Shown: piece by piece, positions 18,232-27,465 of the stretch
Numbering within the stretch: position 1 is the first letter of the stretch
Layout of the letters: each line of letters begins with the position of its first letter
NCBI GenBank assembly: GCA_002840505.1
Contig: PHBC01000003.1
Location: forward strand, 362,721 to 426,720
DNA length: 64,000 bases
Source of the DNA: Deltaproteobacteria bacterium HGW-Deltaproteobacteria-2
Lineage (GTDB): Bacteria; Desulfobacterota; Syntrophia; Syntrophales; Smithellaceae
Reading direction: 5' to 3'
Program-made: the position numbers and the translations under genes
Notes under the pieces: generated by a model
Database searches by the model: none
What the model saw: the letters and a program-made list of their open reading frames with translations, nothing else
What the model was told of the DNA's origin: nothing

Positions 18232-18879
18232 TCAATCTTTCAGATTTATGAAATTATTAATACACGTGCGCACATCTTTTTGAATCGTTTCAACATCGCG
18301 GTTCGCATCAATTAAGCGAAATCGATCCGGATCATTGTTCAAAATATTGAGATAACCTTCCCGAATTCTTCTATGAAAATCCATGTTTTCTTTTTCAAAT
18401 CTATCGATGGAAGAAGATTCCTTGAGTTTATCATTGCGCCTATTTGCTCTTTGCAATCCAATTTCAACAGGCAAATCGAAAAGCAAGGTCAAATCCGGTT
18501 TCAAAAGCATCGACGAATAATCGTTGATTAACTTGATAAATTTGTTATCAAGGCCCCGGCCGGCACCCTGATACGCATAAGTGGCATCGGAAAAACGATC
18601 GCACAAAACCACTTTATTTTGTTTTAATGCGGGCATGATTATCTCTCGGACATGTTGGGATCGCGCCGCGCAAAACAAAAACATCTCCGTCTCCGCGCAC
18701 ATATTATTATGTTCCCTGTTAAAAAGGATACTCCCGATTTTTCGTCCGATGTCGGTCCCGGATGGTTCCGCAGTAACAATAAGAGACACATTCCTCCGGC
18801 TTAAATATTCGGCAACAAGCTTTATTTGAGTTGATTTTCCCGAACCTTCAATGCCTTCAAAAGTTATTAATTTTTTCAC
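18232..18879 (-). CDS. tmk: Thymidylate kinase
   Basis: 215 residues; phosphorylates dTMP to dTDP. P-loop FEGIEGSGKSTQ, DR motif LCDRFSDATYAYQGAGRG and the LID region (LQRANRRNDKL) are visible. Starts at GTG (18879) with GAGAGG upstream. Family length is about 205-215. First gene of the tmk-holB-ricT-metG block. Confidence 0.95.
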   Translation of the reverse strand: MKKLITFEGIEGSGKSTQIKLVAEYLSRRNVSLIVTAEPSGTDIGRKIGSILFNREHNNMCAETEMFLFCAARSQHVREIIMPALKQNKVVLCDRFSDATYAYQGAGRGLDNKFIKLINDYSSMLLKPDLTLLFDLPVEIGLQRANRRNDKLKESSSIDRFEKENMDFHRRIREGYLNILNNDPDRFRLIDANRDVETIQKDVRTCINNFINLKD

Positions 18880-19044
18880 TGGCTACCTCTCGCGCCTAAT
18901 CTTGGAAAAATTACTACACATTGCCTGAAATGCACAACTCTAATTTTTGTTAAAATATTAAGGCGTACTTAGCGGCAAGTAAAAGTGGTATGTAAATAAA
19001 GCCTCCCTAAAGCAGGAGCCGGGGGATTCCCAAGTCGCGGGATA

Positions 19045-19098
19045 TAAAAAGGAGAAACCGGGAATATATCCTTCTAAATATGGATCTATTCCCAGTTT
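19045..19098 (-). terminator. Putative terminator of the ferredoxin gene
   Basis: Arms 19055-19066 and 19087-19098 pair over 12 positions with one mismatch (GGGAATA / TATTCCC core); on the minus strand a T-rich stretch follows. It lies 18 bases after the ferredoxin stop. Confidence 0.6.
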
Positions 19099-19115
19099 CG
19101 AGTTTGCCAAATAAT

Positions 19116-19295
19116 CTATTTATTGTCCCCGGGTACAATTGCTTCCACCGGACATTGTTCGACACAAGTTCCGCAATCGTTACAAAGTTTAGCGTCAATA
19201 ACATACTTATCTTCGCCTTCAGAAATTGCCTCGGTAGGGCACTCGCTCTCACAAGAACCGCAAGCTATACATTCGTCGGTAATTACATAAGCCAT
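19116..19295 (-). CDS. 2[4Fe-4S] ferredoxin, 59 residues
   Basis: Short frame, ATG at 19295 and TAG at 19116-19118. It encodes two CxxCxxCxxxCP clusters, CIACGSCESECP and CNDCGTCVEQCP, so it binds two [4Fe-4S] clusters and serves as a low-potential electron carrier in the cytoplasm. Starts MAYVITDEC, the usual bacterial clostridial-type ferredoxin opening. GGAG lies about 10 bases upstream of the ATG. A hairpin terminator follows. The next gene upstream is a NifU-like Fe-S scaffold on the same strand, about 200 bases away. Confidence 0.95.
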   Translation of the reverse strand: MAYVITDECIACGSCESECPTEAISEGEDKYVIDAKLCNDCGTCVEQCPVEAIVPGDNK

Positions 19296-19501
19296 AATTC
19301 TTAATACTCCTTTTATTAATAATTATTTCAACAAAATTGAAGTTCACTAACAAGTTAGTTGTCAGAGAATCTTTGTTAATCAAAACCAATGATAATCGTC
19401 AATTCACTAAACAGAAATCAATCCGGCATTCTCATTATCATAAACAGCAAAGATAAAACAAGATAGTTTTGCAGGGTAATTACAACAAAGAATACGAACA
19501 G

Positions 19502-19723
19502 TTAAACAGCTACAACTTCTTTGATTTCAGGAACTTGCGTTTTAATGACTTTTTCTATCCCCGCCTTCAAAGTCATTTGGGCCATGGGACAACCATGACA
19601 AGCACCGGTTAACTTTACCTTTACTATTCCATCTGAACTGACATCTATAAGCTCAACATCACCGCCATCGGCCTGTAGATTGGGCCGGATAAGCTCAATA
19701 GCTTTTTGCACCTTCTCTTTCAT
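19502..19723 (-). CDS. NifU-like Fe-S scaffold (C-terminal NifU domain only)
   Basis: About 73 residues when started from the ATG at 19723 (MKEKVQKAIELIRP), which has AGGGG upstream; the longer frame reaching 19786 overlaps the preceding lipoprotein gene. Contains the NifU C-terminal motif LQADGGDVELIDV and the cluster-binding Cys pair GACHGCPMAQMTL. Proteins of this type assemble or carry [4Fe-4S] clusters for transfer to target enzymes. IspH, encoded nearby, is itself a [4Fe-4S] enzyme, as is the small ferredoxin downstream. Confidence 0.93.
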   Translation of the reverse strand: MKEKVQKAIELIRPNLQADGGDVELIDVSSDGIVKVKLTGACHGCPMAQMTLKAGIEKVIKTQVPEIKEVVAV

Positions 19724-19766
19724 CTGATTTTCCCCTAATCGGTTAAAATTAATTCTTTCCGCCCGT

Positions 19767-20366
19767 TCAATGCGGCATGTATGCAATCAATTTACGAGTA
19801 ACATCACGGGCAACTTTAGTCAAACCAGGCTTGATCAACATATAATCTTCCTTTATATCATAGCCGCCTTTCCACATTAGTTTTCCGGTGGAGGCTTCAT
19901 ATAATTTCATGGTCATGCCGACAAACGCCTTTTTATCATCTTTCACAACAATATAATCCCACGAATCAACAGAGACCATTAATAATGCGTCAACGCTGAG
20001 TAATTCGCCGATTTTTTTACTCAGATCAGGATCAGAAAAATTAACTGTCTGCAATTTAGAGAGATATTCCGTCATCGCCTTATTTAATTCTTCGTTGGCC
20101 GATAGCTGCGTGTTAAAACTTTCCGTTCCCACCACACCGGTGAACCACTTCTTTTCAATAAGCGCACCTTCAATATTTTTTTCTACTTCTGCCTTTACTT
20201 CTTTTGTCCCTTCAGGCCTCACCATTTCTATGGGAAGAACTGCTATTTTTTTTGGATGAAAATCATTAGCTTCCGGCGCTAACTGGGAAAAACGCAATCC
20301 GCCGCATGCGATCGTCGTCAAAACAAAAGTCAATAAAACTAATTTCACGAGCAATTTTTTTTTCAT
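19767..20366 (-). CDS. Outer-membrane-type lipoprotein, GNA1162/DUF799-like
   Basis: 199 residues. Signal peptide with lipobox TIAC predicts a lipidated N-terminus. The mature domain starts KKIAVLPIEM.. and has a pattern (DALLMVSVDSWDY.., MTMKLYEASTGKLMWKGGYD) found in the GNA1162/DUF799 and related CsgG-fold lipoproteins that associate with the envelope. Function unknown. Start ATG preceded by GGGGG. Follows the ispH-ubiA gene on the same strand by 38 bases and may be co-transcribed. Confidence 0.75.
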   Translation of the reverse strand: MKKKLLVKLVLLTFVLTTIACGGLRFSQLAPEANDFHPKKIAVLPIEMVRPEGTKEVKAEVEKNIEGALIEKKWFTGVVGTESFNTQLSANEELNKAMTEYLSKLQTVNFSDPDLSKKIGELLSVDALLMVSVDSWDYIVVKDDKKAFVGMTMKLYEASTGKLMWKGGYDIKEDYMLIKPGLTKVARDVTRKLIAYMPH

Positions 20367-20404
20367 AATTCTAACCCCCTTCTTCGCTGAGCCAAACTCC
20401 TATA

Positions 20405-22132
20405 TCAGAAAATATACCACAGGAGAACACAAAAACCAGCCATGATATAGCTGGTTTCCAAAAGGCCTTCCTTAACAGCCCCGGAAAGCGCGGATTCTCT
20501 ATCACAAAACCTAAAACAAATCCATATATATAATATGCAGGCAAGCAGAAAAATACTCAGAGCCGAAGTCCAATCCACCAAATAAGAAAAAAGAAGAAGA
20601 ACCAATAATATCAACGAAATGATTCTTAGGATGGTTATTGTTCTCTTTCTGCCAAAGAACACGGGAATCGTTTCCTGCCCTATTAATTTATCACTTTGGA
20701 TTTCTAAAATATCCGACATTGCCGAACGAATAAAAACAATTCCAAAAGTAAAAACAAAAGCAACGATTAACCCGGCATGGAATGAAAAATCTCTGTTCAA
20801 GGCAGGCAAAATTGCCGCTACAATTCCCCAGGCAGCAGACATAAATATATTTTTCGAACCGGGCAGATCTTTTAAGCTGCGGAAGTGCCATTTTTTAGGC
20901 AGGATTCTTATATTATAAATTACACCGGCAAGAGAAATGACAAACAAAAATATAAAAGGAATAACCGCGTTTTTTAACGCCAAAGTAAGAGCCACCGCTA
21001 TAGAAAATAAAGCGGTAAAAAAATATAATTTACCATAGCGGTAGTAACTTTCTTCACGAAAAGAACCGACAAGACCGGCCGGCTTGCGACTGAGCAGCCG
21101 ATTTAAAACATGCATCGCGTAGACAAAGAAAGATGCGATCGCAATGGAAGACAGTGTCACGGGTATTTTTTGTAGCAGCATGCAGGCCAGACAAAGGCAA
21201 CCGGCACCCAAAGCAGAATAAACATCTGTCTTGATCGCTGATATCCAAAGATTAAGCAATGTGCCTATACTCTTCAGTTTACGGCTTTGACCTTCCATAA
21301 TTTTATCCATCACCCGATCGATAATCCAGTTGGGCGTGGAAGCACCTGCCGAAACTCCAATGCGATTATAGGGGATGAAATTAATATTTTCCATTTCTGC
21401 GGGAGTTTCAATATGGAAAGAAGGAGTTTGCTGCTTTTGAGCAAGATCCGCCAGCCTTCTGGTATTGGCGCTATTTTTTCCGCCAACTATGAACATCGCA
21501 TCCATTTCACTCGCCATTGCTATAACTTCCGCCTGTCGTTTTTCCGTTGAAGAACAAATAGTGTTAAATACTATCGCGTGAGGATAAGCATTTTTAATCT
21601 TTTCAACAATCTTACTGTAATTTTCTGAATCCTGAGTTGTTTGAGCGACAACGCAGACTTTATCGATGGAAGATAATTCATCCACTTCATCCAAAGAGGA
21701 AATAATAATTCCCCTGCCGCCGGTGTAACCCAAAAGTCCATCAACTTCCGGATGCTCCTTATCGCCCACAATCACCACAGTATAGTCCAGAGCCGCGTGT
21801 TTTTTGATAATAGATTGCACGTAACCAACTTTCGGACAGGTGGCATCAACAATTTTAATTCCGCTTTCCTTGATTTTTTTTCTTTCGGCGGGGGCGATAC
21901 CGTGAGCGCGAATAATCAGGATGGCATTTTCTTTGTCTTTTATTTCTTCGATATTTTCGATCGGCTTAACGCCGCGATTTTTGAGCAGTTCAATTGTTTG
22001 GGGATTATGAATTAATGGACCGTAAGTATAAATCCGGCGGCTGGTTTCATGCTGCGCTATATCCAGCACAATATCCACAGCTCTGCGCACGCCCATGCAA
22101 AAGCCGGCAGTTTTGGCAAGTTTAATTTCCAT
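20405..22132 (-). CDS. ispH: IspH fused to a UbiA-type membrane prenyltransferase domain
   Basis: 575 residues in one uninterrupted frame. Residues 1-282 are complete IspH (HMB-PP reductase, last MEP-pathway step making IPP and DMAPP): cluster Cys12 (AGFCMGVRRAV), Cys99 (VDATCPKVG), Cys193 (NTICSSTEKRQ), plus RAHGI and GVSAGASTP. Residues about 290-575 are membrane-embedded with about eight hydrophobic segments and resemble UbiA: the second Asp motif is kept (SDILEIQSDKLIGQETIPVFFG, Asp474/Asp481), but the first NDxxD region reads HVLNRLLSRK, without Asp. The fused half may bind or transfer prenyl chains, or have lost activity. The start overlaps the end of tlyA by 11 bases. Confidence 0.9.
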   Translation of the reverse strand: MEIKLAKTAGFCMGVRRAVDIVLDIAQHETSRRIYTYGPLIHNPQTIELLKNRGVKPIENIEEIKDKENAILIIRAHGIAPAERKKIKESGIKIVDATCPKVGYVQSIIKKHAALDYTVVIVGDKEHPEVDGLLGYTGGRGIIISSLDEVDELSSIDKVCVVAQTTQDSENYSKIVEKIKNAYPHAIVFNTICSSTEKRQAEVIAMASEMDAMFIVGGKNSANTRRLADLAQKQQTPSFHIETPAEMENINFIPYNRIGVSAGASTPNWIIDRVMDKIMEGQSRKLKSIGTLLNLWISAIKTDVYSALGAGCLCLACMLLQKIPVTLSSIAIASFFVYAMHVLNRLLSRKPAGLVGSFREESYYRYGKLYFFTALFSIAVALTLALKNAVIPFIFLFVISLAGVIYNIRILPKKWHFRSLKDLPGSKNIFMSAAWGIVAAILPALNRDFSFHAGLIVAFVFTFGIVFIRSAMSDILEIQSDKLIGQETIPVFFGRKRTITILRIISLILLVLLLFSYLVDWTSALSIFLLACILYIWICFRFCDRESALSGAVKEGLLETSYIMAGFCVLLWYIF

Positions 22133-22877
22133 TCTGTTCTTTCTTTCGCGCCAGAATAAAAAACTCTCTGTTGCCCGCCGGACCTAAAATTGGTGACGCG
22201 CAAGTTCCTTCAATTTCGAAACCAAGAGACTCGCAAAATTCGCTGATATCCTGCACTACGCGATCATGGATAGCGGGATCTTGCACTATGCCTCCCTTGC
22301 CTACTTCTTCTTTTGCGACTTCAAACTGCGGTTTAATCAACGCCATAATCTGCCCTTTATTGCCAAGCAATTTCACAACGGCAGGAAGAACAATTTTCAG
22401 AGAAATAAAGGAAGCATCAATTACGGCCAGATCAATTTGCTCGTCCAGATCAGCGCCGTCATAGTACCGGACATTGGTGCGTTCGATTACAACCACCCGC
22501 TTGTCTTCGCGCAACTTCCAGGCCAACTGACCGTAGGCGACATCCAGAGCGTAGACTTTTTTTGCACCCGCCTGCAAAAGGCAGTCCGTAAAACCTCCGG
22601 TGGAGGCTCCTACGTCAAGGGCAACAATATTTTCAACATTCAAGTTAAACTCTTTCAGGGCTCCCGCTAACTTCAATCCGCCTCGGCTCACATAAGGATT
22701 GTCTTCACCTTTTATATGAATTTCTGAGTCAATCGGAACAAGCTCTCCCGCTTTATCCGGATAGGCGTCATTAACTTTCACAGCGCGGGCCAAAATCAGC
22801 GCACGGGCTCGCTCTATCGTGGGCGACATTCCGCGATCAAGAAGCAATTTATCCAAACGAATCTTTTTGGCGGCCAT
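22122..22877 (-). CDS. tlyA: TlyA-family rRNA methyltransferase
   Basis: 251 residues. N-terminal S4 RNA-binding domain (KIRLDKLLLDRGMSPTIERARALI..), linker, then an FtsJ/Rossmann methyltransferase domain with SAM motif ALDVGASTGGFTDCLLQ and catalytic region IKPQFEVAKEEVGKGG. In characterised bacteria it makes 2'-O-methylcytidine in rRNA; many are annotated as hemolysin A. Overlaps ispH by 11 bases, so translation is coupled. In related genomes tlyA often lies near dxs and xseA; here two plus-strand genes separate it from dxs. Confidence 0.93.
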   Translation of the reverse strand: MAAKKIRLDKLLLDRGMSPTIERARALILARAVKVNDAYPDKAGELVPIDSEIHIKGEDNPYVSRGGLKLAGALKEFNLNVENIVALDVGASTGGFTDCLLQAGAKKVYALDVAYGQLAWKLREDKRVVVIERTNVRYYDGADLDEQIDLAVIDASFISLKIVLPAVVKLLGNKGQIMALIKPQFEVAKEEVGKGGIVQDPAIHDRVVQDISEFCESLGFEIEGTCASPILGPAGNREFFILARKKEQNGN

Positions 22878-22934
22878 ATATTCAGGTAATTATTGTTGAG
22901 TTGTAAAATTATAAGATATTATTCAATTCGTGAT

Positions 22935-22981
22935 TCCTGAATTGTGAACTACCAGATATTGCATGGTAAAACAAGTTTGAA
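22935..22981 (+). repeat. 47-bp repeat containing operator-like inverted repeat, copy 1
   Basis: Matches 30056-30102 with only about five mismatches in 47 positions. The core 22950-22968 is an inverted repeat: TACC, 11 bases beginning AGATATT, then GGTA. Lies between divergent tlyA and the alpha/beta hydrolase gene, about 75 bases upstream of the hydrolase promoter. Confidence 0.75.
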
Positions 22982-23023
22982 AAAGACAGGCAATGGTTTC
23001 TCCATTTTATGGCTAAGATTATT

Positions 23024-23051
23024 TTGACACACCAGAAATTCTTCATAATAG
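23024..23051 (+). promoter_or_regulatory. Putative promoter of the alpha/beta hydrolase gene
   Basis: Consensus TTGACA at 23024-23029, then a 16-base spacer and TAATAG at 23046-23051. About 180 bases lie between it and the start codon, a fairly long leader. Confidence 0.5.
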
Positions 23052-23233
23052 CCAACTCTAAAAAAGTAAGTTCTTATCAATCTCACAGCAGTATTTGTGA
23101 ACAATGGTTGACATAATGAACAGTGTTCATGTATTTTATTGCCATTACTGAATATTGAAAGCCGTTATAATAACGTTTAACAAAAATTAACACTTGTCCG
23201 ATTTAATGAGCTTTCGTTTTAGAGGTATCATCA

Positions 23234-24145
23234 ATGGAACCTGTAAAAGGCGAATTAAAGATGGAATCATTAATGATTCCAATGGACTCCATAGACAGTA
23301 TTCATCTCAAACACATCTGCATAGATAAAGAAGGGCCCCCGATATTTATGCTGCATGGCGCGGTGGAAAACGGAAAGATCTGTTATTCTGATTCGGGACG
23401 TGCCGGACTTGGTCCCTATCTGGCCAGATACGGCTACGATGTTTACGTAGGTGACCTGCGCGGCAGGGGCCAAAGTACCCCTCATGTTAATGCCAATTCA
23501 AAATATGGCCAAACCGAGGCAATTACCGAGGACATACCCGCATTTATCGAAAAAATAATATCTCTCCGCGGCAATGTTCCCCAACGCTTTGTGTGCCATT
23601 CATGGGGTGGAGTATTAACCTCCTCGACCTTAGTGCGCTTTCCAAAATACAGGGAGCTCGTGAAATCAATAGTATATCTCGGGGCAAAACGCAGGATATG
23701 TGTCTTTAACATGGACCGTCTTTTTCAAATCAACCATGTTTATTGCCGGCTCGGTAGAGAATTAGTAAAGAAACATGGATATTTCCCTTCCACCAAGCTG
23801 GGACTGGGTGACGATGAATCGGCGGGAATACGGCATGGCACAGATGCCTGGATATGGTCACTGAAGTGGGTCGATACTACCGATGGGTTTGATTACGGTG
23901 AGGCGGCAAAAAAGGTTCATCTCCCTCCGACACTCTACATGGCAGCAATCGATGACCCATGCCTGGGCCATCATAAGGATGTTTGGAATTTTATGATGGA
24001 ATCAGGTGATCACGTAAAAGACTTTATGGTACTCAGCAAAAAAAACGGCAACCTGCACGATTACAACCATGTCTCCATGATGACGCACAAAGACGCTCCG
24101 TTGGATCACTTTCCTAAGGTATTGGAATGGCTCACAAAATATTGA
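23234..24145 (+). CDS. Alpha/beta hydrolase (serine hydrolase)
   Basis: 303 residues. Nucleophile Ser123 sits in CHSWGG (GxSxG-like with Cys at the first position and Trp after the Ser); oxyanion region FMLHGAVENG; VGDLRGRGQS; the acid is probably in AAIDDPCLGHHKD, and the catalytic His in LHDYNHVSMMTHKDAP. Predicted soluble and cytoplasmic, as no signal peptide is seen. Esterase, thioesterase or lyase-type activity cannot be decided. AGAGG precedes the ATG by 8 bases. Plus-strand gene inserted between minus-strand tlyA and dxs; shares an upstream inverted repeat with the genes at 24383 and 30490. Confidence 0.82.
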   Translation: MEPVKGELKMESLMIPMDSIDSIHLKHICIDKEGPPIFMLHGAVENGKICYSDSGRAGLGPYLARYGYDVYVGDLRGRGQSTPHVNANSKYGQTEAITEDIPAFIEKIISLRGNVPQRFVCHSWGGVLTSSTLVRFPKYRELVKSIVYLGAKRRICVFNMDRLFQINHVYCRLGRELVKKHGYFPSTKLGLGDDESAGIRHGTDAWIWSLKWVDTTDGFDYGEAAKKVHLPPTLYMAAIDDPCLGHHKDVWNFMMESGDHVKDFMVLSKKNGNLHDYNHVSMMTHKDAPLDHFPKVLEWLTKY

Positions 24146-24189
24146 ATATTCCTGCCTACAATTTATTGTCTCATTCTTCTGTTGTAAGA

Positions 24190-24208
24190 GACCAGATATT
24201 GTAAGGTC
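24190..24208 (+). repeat. Operator-like inverted repeat, copy 2
   Basis: GACC, 11 bases beginning AGATATT, then GGTC. Relative to the other two copies, both arm ends are changed together (T to G and A to C), preserving pairing. About 88 bases upstream of the promoter at 24296. Confidence 0.7.
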
Positions 24209-24295
24209 AAATGATAGCGAACAGTCAACACTATTATGCCCTTTTTGTTAGCTTAAATTATATGGTTATTTGACTTATTGTAAACAGTTTCTCAA

Positions 24296-24323
24296 TTGAC
24301 ATACAAGAACGTTTTGTTATATT
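24296..24323 (+). promoter_or_regulatory. Putative promoter of the Fe-S protein gene
   Basis: TTGACA at 24296-24301 (context TTGACATAC) and TATATT at 24318-24323, 16-base spacer. The predicted transcript would begin about 24330, which favours the ATG at 24383 over the GTG at 24338 as the start codon. Confidence 0.55.
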
Positions 24324-24382
24324 TTCACATATAAGCGGTGTCATTTAATAATCCCGGAAAATTGATAAACGAGATTTCGAAT

Positions 24383-25450
24383 ATGTCAGATGACGCATAC
24401 ACATTATTGAGGCAATTTCTTGACCAGTTTCCGCTGGGATTTCCCGCGACCGCGTCCGGCGTTGAAATGAAAATTCTCAAAAAGCTTTTCTCCGAAGAGG
24501 AGGCCCGGGTTGCCGTGCTTCTCACACCGTTTCCTGAAAATGTTCAGAGCATTGCGAAACGCACTGGCATGGAAGCGGACTATCTTGGAAAAACGCTTGA
24601 ACGCATGTCGTTAAAAGGCCTCGTATTCCGCTCGAAACGGCAAGGTGAAACGTTATATAACACCGCGCCTTTTATGGTTGGCATATATGAATATTCTGTC
24701 GGCAAACTGGATAGTGAGTTGGCCGCGTTGTATAAGGAATATTACGAGACTGCGTATCAAAAAGAAATGGGTGCCAGCAATGTTCCCGGGTTTAAAGCGG
24801 TCCCTGTAGGGAAAAACATATCGCCGGACATCTCGGTTTTGCCATATCAATTTATCGAGGATGAAATACGCGCGGCTACCAGCATCGCAGTAGCACCCTG
24901 CATATGCCGCAAGGAAGCACACATTAACGGCGAAGGATGCAACCATGAACTTGAGACCTGCCTTAGTTTCGGCGCCGCAGCGGAATATTACATCGGAAAC
25001 GGCATCGGCAGAAGAATTGATACAAACGAGGCACTGAATATTCTCAAGTGCGCGGACGAAGCCGGGCTGGTACATGCCTGTACCAATGTCAAACACCTTG
25101 CCAATATATGCAACTGCTGTCCCTGCTGCTGCGCCTCGTTGAAAGGAATAGCGGGCAAGGGACTTTTACGTGAAAAATTTTTTAATCCTTTGTATGAACC
25201 GATCATAGACGCTACCTCTTGCACCTCCTGTTCAACATGCATTGACAGATGCCCTGTCGCAGCCATTGAGATTGCTGACATACCCGCCATTAATCGCGAT
25301 AGATGCCTGGGTTGTGGATTGTGCGCAACGGCGTGTCCGTCGGCATCGATTTCTATGATCCCCAGGGAAGACAGGCATGAACCTTATAACAGGATGATTG
25401 AATTGGGATTTGCAATTTTAACGAAAAAACATGAAGGCGGAATCACTTGA
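24383..25450 (+). CDS. Winged-helix plus 4Fe-4S ferredoxin-type protein
   Basis: About 355 residues from ATG 24383; an in-frame GTG at 24338 is the alternative. The first ~90 residues resemble a winged helix (EEEARVAVLLTPFPENVQSIAKRTGMEADYLGKTLERM.., a helix-turn-helix with a wing). A central Cys-rich part follows (PCICRKEAH..GC..ETCLSFG, then CNCCPCCCASL), and finally two classical cluster motifs, CTSCSTCIDRCP and CLGCGLCATACP. The whole is an architecture of Fe-S proteins found in anaerobic deltaproteobacteria and archaea; probably an electron-transfer or redox-sensing protein, but function is unproven. Separate promoter; shares the inverted repeat with the gene before it. Confidence 0.82.
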   Translation: MSDDAYTLLRQFLDQFPLGFPATASGVEMKILKKLFSEEEARVAVLLTPFPENVQSIAKRTGMEADYLGKTLERMSLKGLVFRSKRQGETLYNTAPFMVGIYEYSVGKLDSELAALYKEYYETAYQKEMGASNVPGFKAVPVGKNISPDISVLPYQFIEDEIRAATSIAVAPCICRKEAHINGEGCNHELETCLSFGAAAEYYIGNGIGRRIDTNEALNILKCADEAGLVHACTNVKHLANICNCCPCCCASLKGIAGKGLLREKFFNPLYEPIIDATSCTSCSTCIDRCPVAAIEIADIPAINRDRCLGCGLCATACPSASISMIPREDRHEPYNRMIELGFAILTKKHEGGIT

Positions 25451-25525
25451 TACCATCTTTGCTGAAAAACAATTTATACAAATGAACTTCTGAGCCGTTA
25501 TATACTCATGTAATTAGGGGAATTA

Positions 25526-27436
25526 TCAGTTTTGGGATTTTTTCAAAAAATCTCTTACAGCCAGAATAATGCCTTCTTCATCAAGGCCGTATTTGTGACG
25601 CTGCTCGGCCTGAGTTGCATGTTCGACAAACTCATCGGGAATGCCCAATCGTTTTACCACAATGTCCGTGAAGCCTTTCTCTGCTAATAATTCCAGAACA
25701 GCACTGCCAAAACCGCCCTGAAGCATATTTTCTTCAAGCGTAATAATTTTATTAATCGTCGTTGCTGTTTTCAGAATCAGTTCTTCGTCAAGGGGTCTGA
25801 CAAAACGGGCATTAATAACCTTGATCTTGAATCCTTCCACTAAGAGTTTTTCTGCCGCGGCCAAAGCAGGATTGACCGTTGATCCGATCGCAATAATGGC
25901 CAAATCAGACCCGTCTTTAAGTACTTCACCTTTCCCGATCTCCAGATTTTTGAGTTCATTATCCAGAGTTACACCCACTCCTTTTCCACGTGGATAACGT
26001 AGCGATACAGGAGATCCGCAATCAACTGCCGTCTTGAGCATGTGCTGCAGCTCATTTTCATCTTTAGGAGCCATGACAACAATATTAGGAATGGAACGCA
26101 AATATGAATAATCCAGAAGCCCCTGATGAGTGGCGCCGTCTTCGCCGACAAGACCACCGCGGTCAATGGCAAAAATAACCGGCAACTTTTGCATACACAC
26201 GTCACTTACAATCTGATCGTAGGCTCTCTGCAGAAAAGTCGAATAAATGGCAACCACAGGAATAATACCTTCCGCCGCCAGACCTGCGGCAAAGGTAACC
26301 GCGTGCTGTTCCGCAATGCCCACATCATAAAAACGTTCAGAAAATTCCTTGCAGAACTGATTCAGTCCGGTGCCCTCACACATCGCGGCGGTAATAGCCA
26401 CAATACGGGAATCGGCCTGCGCGAGTTTGACAATGGTCTGACCAAACACTTTCGTATAAGATGGAATATCTGTTGGCGAAGAAATAGCCTGACCGGTTTC
26501 CACATCAAAAGGAGCCACCCCGTGAAAGCCCAGCGGATCTTCTTCTGCAAATTCGTAACCCTTACCTTTTTTGGTGATTACATGAACAAGCACAGGTCCG
26601 GGAAATCCCCTGACATTCTCAAAATTTTTAATAAGATGATTAAGCCGGTGTCCCTCCAGCGGCCCCACATAAGTAAAGCCCATTTCTTCGAAAAGCGCTC
26701 CGGGGACAAAAAATGTTTTCCATGATTCTTCTATCTGATGAATAAATCGGACTATATATTTGCCAATACCCGGAATCTTTATTAATAACTTTTTTGTGTT
26801 GATTCTAAGTTTAGTTAAAGCATTGCCGGTCATCAGGCGGTTTAAATAAGAAGACAACGCGCCTACGTTCGGGGAAATGGACATTTCGTTGTCATTTAAA
26901 ACTACAATCATGTTTTTCTCACGATCGCCGGCCCAGTTCAAGCCTTCGAAAGCCATTCCTGTAGTCATGGAGCCATCACCGATAACAGCTATTATTTTTT
27001 TGCTATCACCTTTTAAACTTCCGGCTTCGGTAAAGCCGGACGCTGCAGAAATTGAGGTTCCGCTATGCCCGACATTAAAAGCATCATAGACACTTTCTTC
27101 TCTTCTGGGAAATCCGCTGAGGCCGTTTTGTTTACGTAAAGTTGGAAATCTGTCTTTGCGTCCGGTGATAATTTTATGCGTATAAGATTGATGGCCGACA
27201 TCCCAGACGATTTTATCGCGCGGCGTATTGAAAACATAATGAAGAGCCAGAGTCAGTTCCACCGTTCCCAAAGATGAAGCCAAATGACCGCCGGAAGTTG
27301 CAACTGTATTAATTATCAGGCTTCTGATTTCCTGCGCCAGAGTATTTAGCTCAACTATATTGAGTTTGCGGATATCCGCAGGATATTCTATTTTTTGCAA
27401 AACACTGTATTTTACTGTTTTTAGTTGTCTTACCAA
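25526..27436 (-). CDS. dxs: 1-deoxy-D-xylulose-5-phosphate synthase
   Basis: 636 residues, thiamine-diphosphate enzyme condensing pyruvate with glyceraldehyde-3-phosphate, the first MEP-pathway step. ThDP motif [32 protein letters not shown], the catalytic-Glu region [17 protein letters not shown] and [15 protein letters not shown] are all seen. No ATG is available; the frame begins at TTG 27436 with AAGG about 9 bases upstream. A later TTG ([10 protein letters not shown]) would match the most common N-terminus. Downstream of ispA in the xseA-xseB-ispA-dxs order. Confidence 0.97.
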   Translation of the reverse strand: MVRQLKTVKYSVLQKIEYPADIRKLNIVELNTLAQEIRSLIINTVATSGGHLASSLGTVELTLALHYVFNTPRDKIVWDVGHQSYTHKIITGRKDRFPTLRKQNGLSGFPRREESVYDAFNVGHSGTSISAASGFTEAGSLKGDSKKIIAVIGDGSMTTGMAFEGLNWAGDREKNMIVVLNDNEMSISPNVGALSSYLNRLMTGNALTKLRINTKKLLIKIPGIGKYIVRFIHQIEESWKTFFVPGALFEEMGFTYVGPLEGHRLNHLIKNFENVRGFPGPVLVHVITKKGKGYEFAEEDPLGFHGVAPFDVETGQAISSPTDIPSYTKVFGQTIVKLAQADSRIVAITAAMCEGTGLNQFCKEFSERFYDVGIAEQHAVTFAAGLAAEGIIPVVAIYSTFLQRAYDQIVSDVCMQKLPVIFAIDRGGLVGEDGATHQGLLDYSYLRSIPNIVVMAPKDENELQHMLKTAVDCGSPVSLRYPRGKGVGVTLDNELKNLEIGKGEVLKDGSDLAIIAIGSTVNPALAAAEKLLVEGFKIKVINARFVRPLDEELILKTATTINKIITLEENMLQGGFGSAVLELLAEKGFTDIVVKRLGIPDEFVEHATQAEQRHKYGLDEEGIILAVRDFLKKSQN

Positions 27437-27465
27437 AATTAATGCCTTTCTTATTTCAAATTCAA

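Noticed and set aside
19007..19252. 81-codon minus frame overlapping the ferredoxin gene
   Set aside because: It is another frame over the ferredoxin coding sequence at 19116-19295, which has both cluster motifs.
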